A stretch of DNA of 64,000 bases from Gigaspora margarita (lineage: Eukaryota; Glomeromycota; Glomeromycetes; Diversisporales; Gigasporaceae), in NCBI GenBank assembly GCA_009809945.1, contig WTPW01000929.1, positions 192,389-256,388 of the forward strand. Direction: 5' to 3'. Within the stretch, counting starts at the first letter, position 1. Every line of letters begins with the position of its first letter. Below, piece by piece: positions 1 to 10,860 of the stretch. A program made the position numbers and the translations under genes. Under the pieces are notes generated by a model. That model made no database searches. It was not told the DNA's origin and saw only the letters and a list, made by a program, of their open reading frames with translations.

Positions 1-147
1 AAAATATATTTATAAATATCTTTAAAATATTTTATTAAATATATTTTTAAAAATATATCTATAAATATATTTATAAAATATATTTTTAAAATATATTTAT
101 AATTCAAATAATAAAGCTTTAATAACTGTAATAAATTTTATTTTTAG

Positions 148-1523
148 TTAAAAAAATTAGTAGTTAAAATTCGTAAATCTCCACAAAAACGTGAACGTTT
201 TAGTCGACAATGCTATATTTTAAAAATTAAAAAGTTAGAATTAATTGATGATGTAAAAACAAGATGGAACTCTACATATGATATGATTGAAAGAGCATTA
301 AATTTACAACAAGTAAATTAATTTTATTATTATTTTATTTAAAATATTTATTAAATATTAATTTACTCTATTAGGCATTGGATGATTTAGTAATGACTGA
401 TAAAAGTCTTATAAAATATTCATTAACTAATAATGAATGGACCAAGCTTGAGCAAATAAAAAAATTATTAAAGGTAAAAAAAATATAAAATAAATTTTTA
501 ATATAATTAAAATTTAAATAAATAAAAATTGTAATTTTTATTTATTTAATATTAAATTATTTTATAATTTATTATTCATTTAAATTTAAAAATTTTGATT
601 AATTAAATTTAATTAATTTTTAGTGTTTTAAAGATGCTACTCTTGAAATAAGTGCTTCATCTTATCCAACACTTAGTTATACTATTCCTATTTATAATTA
701 TTTAATAGATTTAATTGAAAAATTTCTTAAAGAAGAATCTTATTCTAATGATATTATTAATGCTATTGACAAAGCAAAATTAAAATTACAAAAATATTAT
801 CCAACAACTAATGGACTTGCTTATATAACTGCTGCTAGTATGTAATTTTTAATTTTTTTTTTTAATTAATTAAAACTAAATATTTATTTTTTTAATAGTC
901 ATTGATCCACGTCTTAAATTGGATTATTTTAAAGATCAAGATTTTGATGAAGAAACAATTGAAATATATCAGCAACAAATTATTAATTTATGGAAAACTA
1001 AATATATGCCAACTCAAAATCAAAATAATAATCAAGCAACTAATAAATCTAGTGGACTTATGGCATATATGGTCAAAAAAAAAAGACATAATGACCTTGA
1101 TGAACTTATAAAATTTTTAAAAGAACCTCCATCAAATTGTGATATAGATATATTAACATTTTGGAAGGTATAATATTTATATTATATTTTATTATTTAAA
1201 CAAAAAATATTAATTAAATAAAAAATTTAATTTATAAAGCTTCATGAAACAGATTATCCAAATTTAGCAAGAATAGCTAGAGATTTTTTAGCAATTCCAG
1301 GTATAATATTGTTTTAAAAATTAAATTATTTTAACAAATGTATTAATCATTATTTATAATATTCAATTTTTATTATTTACAATTAGGAACAAGTGTTCCT
1401 GTTGAACGTATATTTTCTAATAGTGCAGATTTAATTTCTTCTAAAAGGCATAGTTTAAATCCTGAAACAATTAAAATTTGTATGTGTTTAAAAAGCTGGT
1501 TAAAATTTACCAATGAAAAATAA
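148..1523 (+). CDS. hAT-family transposase (BED/RICESLEEPER type), 3' part, six exons visible
   Basis: C-terminal half of a hAT transposase; the N-terminal BED finger and first catalytic Asp lie upstream of the window. Exons read in one continuous frame: 148-312, 375-473, 624-837, 899-1167, 1240-1300 and 1387-1523, all with GT..AG borders; the third donor is GTATGT at 838. Family landmarks are TRWNSTYDM near the start, a TAAIIDPRLK-type block across the 837/899 junction (AAIIDPRLKLDYF), and the C-terminal dimerisation region VPVERIFSNSADLISSKRH ending in LKSWLKF before TAA 1521-1523. No frameshift or stop is seen in this part, so it may be a domesticated or still intact transposase gene. The first visible exon starts after TTTTTAG at 147. 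Mobility cannot be judged because no terminal inverted repeats are visible. Confidence 0.85.
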
Positions 1524-1890
1524 TATAAATTAAAAGAATTTATATTATTTTTAAATTATTTATATATATAATAAAATTTATAAATATCCATTAATAGGTT
1601 TTTTTTAGTTTGTTAATTCAAACTTTTTTCCTATTAATTTATTTATATATATTATTATATATATTAAATTATTATTATATTATATTATATTTTTATTTTA
1701 TATTATATATTTTATTTATTTATTTGTTTATAAAAATAAAATTTATATTTCTAAATTAACTATACTCTTTGCTAATATAAATAAAATCAATATATGCACT
1801 AATACTAACTGCTAAATATTATAAACAATTATTTTTTGCTTTCATAAACTAAACAATCTTTTTATATATCTTTGATTTATATTAGAATTT
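1524..1890. other. AT-rich 3' flank of the hAT gene
   Basis: Runs of TATA/TTAT typical of 3' flanking DNA in this genome. I see no open frame, no clear inverted repeat and no terminal inverted repeat that would close the hAT element. Confidence 0.5.
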
Positions 1891-1892
1891 TA

Positions 1893-2150
1893 ATAACGCG
1901 CAGGGGTGAAATTACAATTTTTGACCTGAATTAAGCTTAATTCGGGCCAAGATTCGAAATAACGCTCATGAGCGTTATTACACGAAAATACGGTATAAAA
2001 ATTCGGGTCGGGTTCGGGTCGGGTCGGGTCGGGTCGGGTCCGGGTCGGGTTGAAGTGCTAACCCGAAAGTTTTCAACCCGACCCGACCTGAAATTTCGGG
2101 TCGGGTTCGGGTTGGCTAAAACCTGACCCGACCCGACCCGTTCGGAGCAC
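1893..2150. repeat. (CGGGT)n G-rich block next to a TIR-element end
   Basis: A perfect 22-bp palindrome built on AATAACGCTCATG/AGCGTTATT lies at 1958-1979. It is followed by an end resembling the right end of the 29.1-29.9 kb element (TTATTACACGAAAATACGG then TA). From 2009 comes a run of CGGGT units on the plus strand, then the complementary CCCGA units near 2077-2092 and 2125-2140, so the block can fold on itself. It stands out against the AT-rich surroundings. Confidence 0.7.
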
Positions 2151-2800
2151 TAATCACTATACGTAGAAATTATGCTTAAAACTAATATAACTATATATAA
2201 ATCATTCATATAATTACAATAGTTAGTAAGAATTTATACAGTAAATTACTATAGGAATCACAATTACTCTAATACAAAACTAATATAACCATCTTCTAAA
2301 TTACTTGTATCATTACAATAGCCGGTAATAATTGTTTACAGCAAATCACTATAGCAATCACGTTTATTCTAATACAAAATTGACATAACCATATTTAAAT
2401 CAATTGTATTATTATAGCTCGTAAGTACAGTACATTGACTACAGTAACTGAATTTTTTATAATAAAATCATATAGAATTCTTCATGCCAATACAAAACTA
2501 ACATAACAATATCTAAATCACTCATATCACCACAATAGTTTGTAAGAATTTTTTTACAGTAATTACTATAAAAATTATATTCTAAATTCAATATAACTAT
2601 ACCTAATGCACTTGTATCACCATAACAGTCGGCAAAAATTTTTTACATTAAATCATTATAGAAATCATGTCCATTCTAATACAAAACTAATATACTATAA
2701 TTAAATCACTTGTATAACTATAGTGAGTAAGTACAATTGCAAAAATTTAAAGCAACCCAGAAATATCGATGATTCTAATGCAATACTGCAATTAATTACA
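2150..2800 (+). repeat. Degenerate ~95-125-bp satellite, about six units
   Basis: Recurrent module AAAACTAATATAACCATAT, then AAATCACTTGTAT, then ACAATAG, then TTTTTACAGTAAATCACTAT, then GAAATCAC and CTAATAC. Copies begin near 2178, 2275, 2376, 2502, 2590 and 2684. Spacing is uneven because units carry indels. The same family appears in reverse orientation near 60.25-60.80 kb. Confidence 0.65.
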
Positions 2801-2888
2801 CATTAACCCATGATAGGCGGTATATATTAGTTATTTTTATAATTATATCTCTCAATTATTATTATATTTATTATTATTTAATATTAAG

Positions 2889-4198
2889 ATTTGAAGAAGA
2901 ATTTTATAATTGGACAAGCGATAATCAAGACATTGATCATTTTCTCCAACAAGTACAACTTAATGTTAAGAAACTTAAGGACATTATCGAATGGATACCC
3001 TTTAGCAAGTTTTCAAATATAAAATATCTTGCTAAAGGAGGGTTTGGTACTATTTTTAAGGCAATATGGATGGAGGGATACATAACAGGTGGATATGTTA
3101 CAGGATTTGTTTGGAAGAAGAATGAATGGAAGAGAAGTTCGCAAATCAAAGTTTGTTTAAAAAGTCTTGATAATTCAAAAAATATAAATCGAGAATTTTT
3201 AGAAGAAGTAAGTATTATAATATGATATATTTATTATTATTAAAAATGTTGTAATCTTATTTATTATAATTAATATTTATCAGGTTAAAAATCAACATAA
3301 ATATGGAGGCAATTCAGCCATTGCAATTTATGGAATAACCAAAAACCCAAAAGATGGGAATTATATGATGGTTATGGAATACGCAGAACAAGGAAGTCTT
3401 CGAAAATTATTAGATAATGAATATAATGACTTAGATTGGGCATCTAAAATAGCCAATCTATATTATATGGCTGATGGACTTAATACAATTCACAAAGCTA
3501 ATTTAGTACATAAAGATTTTCATTCTGGCAATATAGTCAACAAAAATATTTTTAGTTCTTACATTACTGATTTTGGTTTATGTAAACCAGTATCACAAAA
3601 CTCAAATTCTAAAGAACTTTTTGGTGTGCTTCCCTATATTGCACCAGAAGTATTATATACAAATGGAAAGGAATTTACTCAAAAATCCGATATATATTCT
3701 TTTGGAGTAATTATGTCAGAAGTTTTTACTGGATATCCACCATATCATAACATTTCACATGATAAAGATTTAGCAATTAAAATTTGTCTAGGTTATAGAC
3801 CTAAAATTAGAAGTGAAATTCCTCAATTACTTTTAGATTTGATGAACAAATGTTTAGATGCAGAACCTCAAAACCGACCAACTGCTGAAGAATTAGCTAA
3901 TAAGCTAAATCAATTTTTTAATGATTTGAAATATGAAAAAACTGAATTATCTAAGCAAATTAAAGAACTTAAAAGCTCAGACAAAAATTCCGCAATATAT
4001 GATCAAGTCAAATCAACATATCAGACACATCCAAATGCTATTTATACAAGTCGATTTTTGAAACTTTCAAATCTCCCTAAACCAAGTAATAATGCTTTTT
4101 TATGTATATATATATTTTTTAAAAAGTTAGTATATAATATATTATTAATTGTAACAATTTCTGAATCTGTTAATATAGCGAATACAGGCAATGAATGA
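2889..4198 (+). CDS. TKL-type protein kinase, two exons visible, 5' exon not identified
   Basis: Serine/threonine or TKL-like kinase of the family hugely expanded in Rhizophagus. Exons 2889-3207 and 3284-4198 join in phase 0 across an intron with GTAAGT and CAG borders. From the first full codon (TTT 2890): G-loop AKGGFG near residues 48-53, ATP-anchoring Lys about 91 (KVCLKSL), catalytic loop VHKDFHSGN about 182-189, DFG about 202-204, APE in YIAPEVL, then SDIYSFGVI and the C-lobe Arg in NRPTAEEL. All core catalytic residues are present; the HRD Arg is Lys, which alters the RD-type activation contact. No in-frame ATG precedes the G-loop region: the frame opens after a TAG near 2829 with an AG acceptor at 2887-2888, so an upstream exon carrying the start is expected but not found in the satellite. 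The C-terminus after about 4100 is hydrophobic and may include unrecognised intron sequence. Confidence 0.8.
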
Positions 4199-4727
4199 TA
4201 TTTATTTTTCTTAAATTAGATTTAAACTATGTTTTTATTATTCTATATTTATATGTATATATTTTAGCAAGTAAACATATTAGTTTCGAAGTTCCTATGG
4301 TTAAGTAATATTTCTTACAATTAAACAAAAACTTATTGCTTATTTTTATATTGGCATTTAGATCATTAAATCAAGTAAAAGGATATTTTTTATACCAGGA
4401 GGTTTTGATACCAATAAATGTGTTGTTTAATGTAAATAGTTACATAATAATTAAACGACAAATATATAGATATTTAATAATAATATAATTAATTTATATT
4501 AAACAGCACTATGTATTTATCATTAATACTTACTGTTAAATGACTTGTAAAACACTATATTAATAACTATTTTTATTGCAGTTATTAAGTTAAACCTAAC
4601 TAATCAATTTAAAATTAATGAAAATTATGCAAATTGCGATATCGTATGATAGAAACATGGCGTATCATTACCATAAAATAGTATTATTAAATGCAGCATA
4701 TGGTTTGAAGCTAGTGGGTCTATTTTC

Positions 4728-4862
4728 CCGACATCCATTTTACCTACAGCCCATTTAACCGACATTATGTAGGGTTATTTTATTAGTTGCAGATATATAT
4801 TAATAGTAAATTATCACCCGAGTGATGTCGATTAAATGGCTTTTAGATAAAATGGATGTCGG
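4728..4862. repeat. Foldback repeat with 38-base arms
   Basis: Arms 4728-4765 and 4825-4862 are reverse complements apart from a few substitutions; the outer ends read CCGACATCCATTTTAC and GATAAAATGGATGTCGG. The loop is about 59 bases. This is a small MITE-like hairpin, with no target duplication recognised. Confidence 0.7.
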
Positions 4863-4892
4863 CAAAAGTGGGGGTGTTTCAAGATTATACAT

Positions 4893-4935
4893 AATAAATA
4901 CTCCGATCGCTATCAAGATCACCGGAGTATTTATT
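4893..4935. repeat. Perfect 13-bp stem-loop
   Basis: AATAAATACTCCG at 4893-4905 pairs perfectly with CGGAGTATTTATT at 4923-4935 around a 17-base loop. It lies just after the previous foldback, possibly as part of the same element. Confidence 0.6.
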
Positions 4936-5535
4936 ACTATATAATTATCAATTGTGAGTCATAATACAATAACGGTATATAAATGTTAAAGTTTTCCAAA
5001 GTTGTGATTTTTTGGTTGGTTGGTTATTCATAACAGTTCTTTTGAACAATTAATGGTTTCCATTAACTTAAGCTACATGTTTTAAATTTTAAAATTTTAG
5101 AATGTCCATGTATCCGTTCTTGGCTTTTAGCGCCACTGCGTTGCGCAATTAACAATACACTAATAAGTATAGAAAATAATCTTGTCCAGTTAATTTCTTA
5201 AAGATTTTTAACCAAACTGTAGATAATTTATTTTTTAAATTAAGCTACAAGATGGAGAACGATTAATTTCAGTTTTTTTTTATCAAACATTGAATGAAAA
5301 TATAATCATTTTGACGAAATTGAAAAGAATAATTGAGATGGCAAAAGATTTTTGTTCTTAATAATTTTTTTTTTGCATAAATAAGTCGTGTAACAAATTT
5401 AAGGTAATGTAAAGGTATGTAATGTAAGGTAGATGTAACAAGAAAAATAAATAAAGCAAATAATATAAAAACCAAGCATTACAAATAATGAAATAAGAAA
5501 TTAATCTATTTTTAAAGAAAAATCTATAGAATTAA

Positions 5536-7117
5536 TCACCAAATATAAATATCTAGTCTAATCAAATTTTTTCCATTAGCTTCACTTTTCGCCAATTTCC
5601 AAGAATTTTCATCTTTTAATCCAATCATATCACCATGATTATTCTTAAATCTAAGATTAATATTACTAGCATTTAAATTAAATCTTGTTTCAAGATCAAA
5701 TAATAATCTGTGATATGGAGAATCAATCGGATAAGCCAGCGCTCGACGTTCAGTTGGAAATACACAAGTCAGATACATTTTCTGTTATAAGAAAAATAGA
5801 TGAAAGGTTTAAATATTTAAATATTTTAAAAAGTTAATAAAAAAATAACCAAATTAAAATAAAATTAAAATAAAATTAAAATAAAATTAAAATAAAATCA
5901 AGTTATTATATAAATACTTTATGACTATCCTTAACAAGTTCATTATGAACACCATGTTTACGGAACCACAATTTTTCTATTCCGATTTCAACATCGGTTA
6001 ACATAGAAAGTTTTCCAGAACGATCAGGAGCCAATAAAAGAGAATGTAAAGCATTAAACTTTCCACTAGTTGGATCCGAGGTAGAAGTAGTTGGGTCTAA
6101 AAGATAAGGATAACCACCAAGATGATGACGATACTAATTTTTTTTTTTTAAAAAAAAATGATAATAATATTATGAATAAAAAAGCAAATAAATTAAATAA
6201 ATTAAATAAATAAATAAAAATAAATTAAATAAATAAATTGAAATTAGTTTTAAATAAAAAAGATGCTTAACAGTTCTTTGAACATTTGGTTTAAATCTTA
6301 AATTAATTTTTCCATCAGTAGTAATCTTGAATCCGGTCAATTGATTAAATGGAATAGAAACTTCGTCTGACATTCCATTTAAACAAAAAGAAATTTCACC
6401 ACCACCTTCAGATTGCATAGAATCACCAACTCTATATAAAAAAGCCAAATCACCAACAAATTTTGAATTTATAACAGCAGAAGGTTTTCCACCAAAATAT
6501 TCAAATTGACATTGAATAATATCAATTTTTGATAATTCTTGAGGTCGACAAAATAAAGGAGAAGGAGAGGCAGATTTTGAAGTTTCTATAGAAGCAAGGT
6601 ATTCAAAAGAAGTTGAAGACATTGGAATTGAAACATTATCAAGAAATTCTTGTTGAGATTTTGAAATTTGAGAAGATAAATCGAAGGATTTATGGGAAAT
6701 TTTAGATGAATCATCATAACATCCGCTAGATTCAACATTATTAATAGAAGGAATTTTTTTCAAATTATTATTATTATCAACAAGTTTACTACATTCAATA
6801 ATATCTTTGTTTGTAACATTGCTAACATCAATTTTAGGATTTTTTGTTAAAGCATTAGAAGTACCCAAAGAAGCGAAAATATCATTTAAACTATTTATAT
6901 CCGAAAACCAAACCTCCTTTTGTTTATTCGTTGAATTATTAGAAGTAGGTGGTGATTGTGAATCAAGCAGGGTATAAGTTAAGGGATTTGAAGCAGTTTG
7001 TTCAGTTATTAAAAAGTCCGATTCACCTTGTAATGTATCAAATATTGAAGAAATAGATTTATTTGTTTCATCAGCACTATGAGCTAATGAAGGAGTTGAA
7101 AAAATTTCTTTTTCCAT
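5536..7117 (-). CDS. PB1-domain protein with disordered N-terminus, three exons, 435 aa
   Basis: Exons on the minus strand are 7117-6272, 6133-5918 and 5781-5536. All junctions are in phase 0 and have GT..AG borders, giving 282 + 72 + 81 codons plus TGA. Residues 1 to about 190 are Ser/Asn-rich and look disordered. About 195-285 forms a compact block (KIDIIQCQFEYFGGKPSAV to INLRFKPNVQRT), continuing into YRHHLGGYPYLLDP in exon 2; I do not recognise this domain. Residues about 355-435 look like a PB1 or ubiquitin-like fold: YHRLLFDLETRFNL, then the acidic NNHGDMIGLKDENSW, then RLDIYIW. PB1 domains mediate heterodimer scaffolding through a basic and an acidic face. The start ATG at 7117 is the only upstream candidate before stops. 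Ending the first exon at 6272 avoids a hydrophobic intron-read tail. It is divergent from the C2H2 gene across 2.3 kb. Confidence 0.8.
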
Positions 7118-9406
7118 TATTAGAAATATATAATATCAAATAAAAAAAAATTGATAATATTATATTTAAAGATTAATTAACATATGTATGTATGCACGTA
7201 CGTAAGTCGTACGCGAAACTACGAGTGAAAAAAAGTGATAGTTTAACTGTATGATTAAAATTCACATAACTATTTATATTTTTTGAATGTAGTACTATAT
7301 AACCCAAACTAGAACTTACCGTTATACAAGAATTTTTTTTCAGACGTCTACATATTAATATTAATATTTTTTCACTAGAAGATTAGATATATATATTTTT
7401 TTTCGGTTAATTAAATATTTGGTAGTATAATAAGAAAAGCGTCTATCATAATAAATAATAATATTAATATTAATTACTTTAAATTTTCACATATTATTAT
7501 TGTTATCCATTGTAGAAATAGTGCATTATCGCTACTTATAGCGAGTTTCTTTATAACGACATCTTAATATAATAGAGTTATCAGTTGCAGAAATTGTTTG
7601 TAAGCTTTTGAGAAAATATAGTAACTTTATACTGTATGACAAACCTTTTCTTCCAGAATAAAATTGTTCGTTACAGAAAGACAGTAGCGATGTAAAGAAT
7701 GCATTATACGTGTAGTAGGAAAAAAAGATAAATTTTACATTAGTATATTTAGTATATACGTATATACAGGTGAACCAAATTCGACAATTTTTTTTTGATT
7801 TTTTTTTTTTTACAAATGGTGCGCTCAGTTCACATTTATATACGTAACCAAAGCGGGTAATTTTTTATAAATTCAGGAAATTCTGTATTTTGGAAAAGCT
7901 GATTATCAATTATTTTATGATTTTTAGATAACTTGATTTTTATTAATTAAACCCATAGTTAACTAATCATATGTTAATATGTTAATTAATAATATGAAAT
8001 GATATAATTCACGTGATAACTCAAGTTTTCTAAAAAATACACTAAACAGCTTGGTTGAGGATCGGCAAGCAGTTACAAGTTTTCAAGTGTTACAATACCG
8101 AAAAACCAAAGTGTGGTTTACGCCCTTACAACAGTATAATTGAAATGACTAAGAGAAAACACGTAGATTACTTATAATAATTATCCGAATATGTTCTATG
8201 GATAATATATAACTGCGCCCGAATTCGAGATTATTTCAAACAAGACAAATTTACTTTAATAGATTATATAACAAATAATATATTTACTATTTTAAACTCG
8301 AGATTTATATTATTATTATATTATTTTCACACAGATACACGAACCAAATAAGTTAAAAGGTATAAAAAAAAGTCATACCTATTACGCATTTTGCATTATA
8401 ATATATAAGAAATAACTACATTAACCACATACCTGCGTACATGAACAATAATACGTTTCTAATATGTAATACGTAATAATTCCCACCCCCTTTCTCATTT
8501 TAATTCCAATTTGATTCATATCGATCTTCATGGTTTTTTTTTTTTCAATTCGGGTCACTTTACCAAGTATTAAAAGAATTTTAATTCGCTATCAAATTTT
8601 TAATCAGTCACCACCACTTACTTAATTACCGAAAAAAACTTGTGCTTAAAAAAAATTCGATTATTTTTTATACTAATAATAACTAAAAACCATTGTTAAA
8701 ATTGTTTCATTCATGCGACGGAGTAAAACTGGTATATATTCAATCTAGATACAACACAAAAGAATCACCAATTTGATCACTTAAAATAAGCATGAACATT
8801 CTTTTTTTTCAAATATAAAACTTTTTTCACGCAGTTTTTTTTACCTTACGCATATTTTTTTATCGATTAAATCAATCAATAAGTGTGAAATTTTATTATT
8901 ATTATTATTTTTTTTTATTTGTGGATGAGAATGTATTAAATTATTATAATTTCATTTAAATAGAGATTGGTTCTCGAATTTGCTAACTTTCTCTTCGCTT
9001 TCTCATTACTTTTATTTATTTTCTCTTGTTTCTCTTGTTCCTTTAATCTCCAAAAAGATCCAAAAATATTCTTATCACCCTACCCTCAGCCATTTTTTTT
9101 TTCTTGTTATAATTTTAAATAACTGTAGTTATCATTCCTTGTGAGAGATCCACACCTTTTTATTAGGTAAAGGAATTTCTCCTTTTAGTTCCGTGTTTTT
9201 TATGTCTACCTCCTGCACTGTGTATCTCCGTTAGTCAATGTAAGTAACGAGAATATTTTTTTTTATTATTATTTATTCTTTGATGACATAAGATTTCTCT
9301 TTCGTTCAAATCTTTACTAATTTTTGCAAAAAAAAAAAAAAAAATTTCGTAGTATTTATTTTTATTTATTTTTATTTTTTTTTTGGAGGATTTACCTCTA
9401 TTAATA
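7118..9406. promoter_or_regulatory. 2.3-kb shared divergent upstream region
   Basis: This lies between the ATG of the PB1 gene (minus) and the probable ATG of the C2H2 gene (plus). Homopolymer T and A runs, a CCCACCCCC tract near 8483 and no coding signal are visible. Unusual length without transposon signatures suggests an intact regulatory region, but no specific operator can be named. Confidence 0.45.
8980..9060 (+). promoter_or_regulatory. Pyrimidine-rich tract upstream of the C2H2 gene
   Basis: A long CT-rich stretch (repeated TTTCTCTT, CTCTTGTT) on the coding strand, 350-430 bases before the inferred ATG. In fungi such tracts often mark the transcription start or the 5' leader of well-expressed genes; that role is inferred here. 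Confidence 0.4.
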
Positions 9407-10449
9407 ATGGGTAAGAAATTTTGACTTTCTCTTTGATTAAGAATCATATTAATTATATTCATGATTATATTAATTATATTTGTTTAATAATAATACTGTA
9501 ATAACAATCAATATTATCTACAACATTAATTTCATACTATATTTAAAAAATTATTAAAGAATCTAAACCACGATTGATCGCTCCTACACCAAAACATCAC
9601 CAAATAAATACTTCAACTTCATCGATGCCTGTAAATTCCATTGATTCACCACGATTCCATCGTGCTTATCATTTTTATCCTTCGTTTCAATCACGAGATA
9701 CTAAACCGATCATTAACAACTGGATGATGCCTGTTTTCTCTTTACATGCTCCAACTTCTCATCATTTTCCTTCTTCAACTGCTTTAAACAATCAAAATCA
9801 TTTGTATATGATGCCATTCCCTCATAACAATTCTCACTTAACCGTTGCTGCTACTACTTCTCAACTTCAACAACCTCAATCAAATGCTTTCTCTATTAAT
9901 GGTGTATCTAATCATAATTCCTCTTTATCTTCTTCTTTATCTCGAAATCGTCATAAATGTGATTGGCCTGGTTGTACTTGGAGTTTTAAACGTTTGGAAC
10001 ATCTAAAACGTCACATGATCACACATACTGGTGAACGTAAATATACCTGCACCTACCCTGGATGTGGTAAAAAGTTTGGAAGATCTGATAATTTTTCCGC
10101 TCATTGTAAAACTCATAACAAATCTAATCAAAGAAAGTCTAGAAAATCTACAAATATTATTGATGCTGAATTATCTAATAATATTAATTTAGATAATAGA
10201 GGATTATCGGATCTTTTGACAAATGATTTATCAAATAATATGTCCTCAAGTAATAATATGTCGTGTGAGATGACTTCTTCATCTCAGACTCCTACGTTAA
10301 CTCAAGATCAGCTCGATGCTTTTCATTATTATTGTGATACCACAATTACTACAGCTTCTAATTCTTCAATTTCTCGATCTTCTTCAATCAATGAAGATAC
10401 AAATAACTCGGCGGATCATTCTTCTGTGCGATTTAGAGAATGTTATTAG
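9407..10449 (+). CDS. Two-finger C2H2 transcription factor, 297 aa, probable 4-base first exon
   Basis: The main exon 9560-10449 carries two adjacent C2H2 fingers: CDWPGCTWSFKRLEHLKRH and CTYPGCGKKFGRSDN with HCKTH, linked by THTGERKY. This gives sequence-specific DNA binding in the nucleus. Finger one (FKRLEHLKRH) and finger two (FGRSDN) resemble SteA/Com2-like fungal regulators. The rest is Ser/Asn/His-rich and probably disordered activation sequence. The exon has no in-frame ATG before an upstream TAA at 9544. The best start is ATG 9407-9409 plus one G, then donor GTAAGA at 9411 and acceptor AAAG ending at 9559. Phase 1 gives an N-terminus MESKPRLIAPTP. That micro-exon is inferred; the zinc-finger exon is certain. 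The stop is TAG 10447-10449. Confidence 0.82.
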
Positions 10450-10860
10450 TGATCTTTTGTTATTCTCTATAATTGATTTGTTTTTTTTTTTTCTTCAATT
10501 CATGTATGTTTCAATGTTTCAATGTTTCAAATTAGTTTTTTTTTGTTTCATCCCAAATTTTTTTATCGATTAATTCATTATATAGTAAAAATAACAATTG
10601 TGATTTGCTTATATAATTATGAAAGAACTTTAGTATAGTATAAATAAGTACATATATATTATATTATCTTCTATTATCAGTTATATTATATTATCAGTAT
10701 TGTTATATTATATTATCAGTTATGTTATATTATACATATTATATTTAGTACTAGTATAATTTTACATTTTTGTTGACATTCGCAATTAGATAATTTCAAA
10801 GTAACTATTGATATATATTATTTTTTTTATAAGAATTAAAGCTAATAATACATAAATATT
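10450..10860. other. 3' flank with TTATATTATCAG microsatellite
   Basis: Downstream of the C2H2 gene. Near 10660-10745 the unit TTATATTATATTATCAG(T) recurs about four times. Nothing coding is seen. Confidence 0.55.

Larger units (their letters stand above)
4199..5535. other. Intergenic, kinase 3' to PB1 gene 3' end
   Basis: Convergent gene ends face each other here. The stretch contains two hairpin-forming repeats (listed separately) and AT-rich DNA; no further coding signal is recognised. Confidence 0.5.

Noticed and set aside
6170..6271. Extension of the PB1-gene first exon into a Leu/Ile/Tyr-rich tail
   Set aside because: The tail reads intron sequence; a GT donor at 6271-6270 joins in phase to an exon with good coding composition.
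9235..9462. A 75-codon minus-strand frame over the C2H2 leader
   Set aside because: Composed of poly-Lys/Asn/Phe from homopolymer runs; antisense to the 5' leader and first intron.
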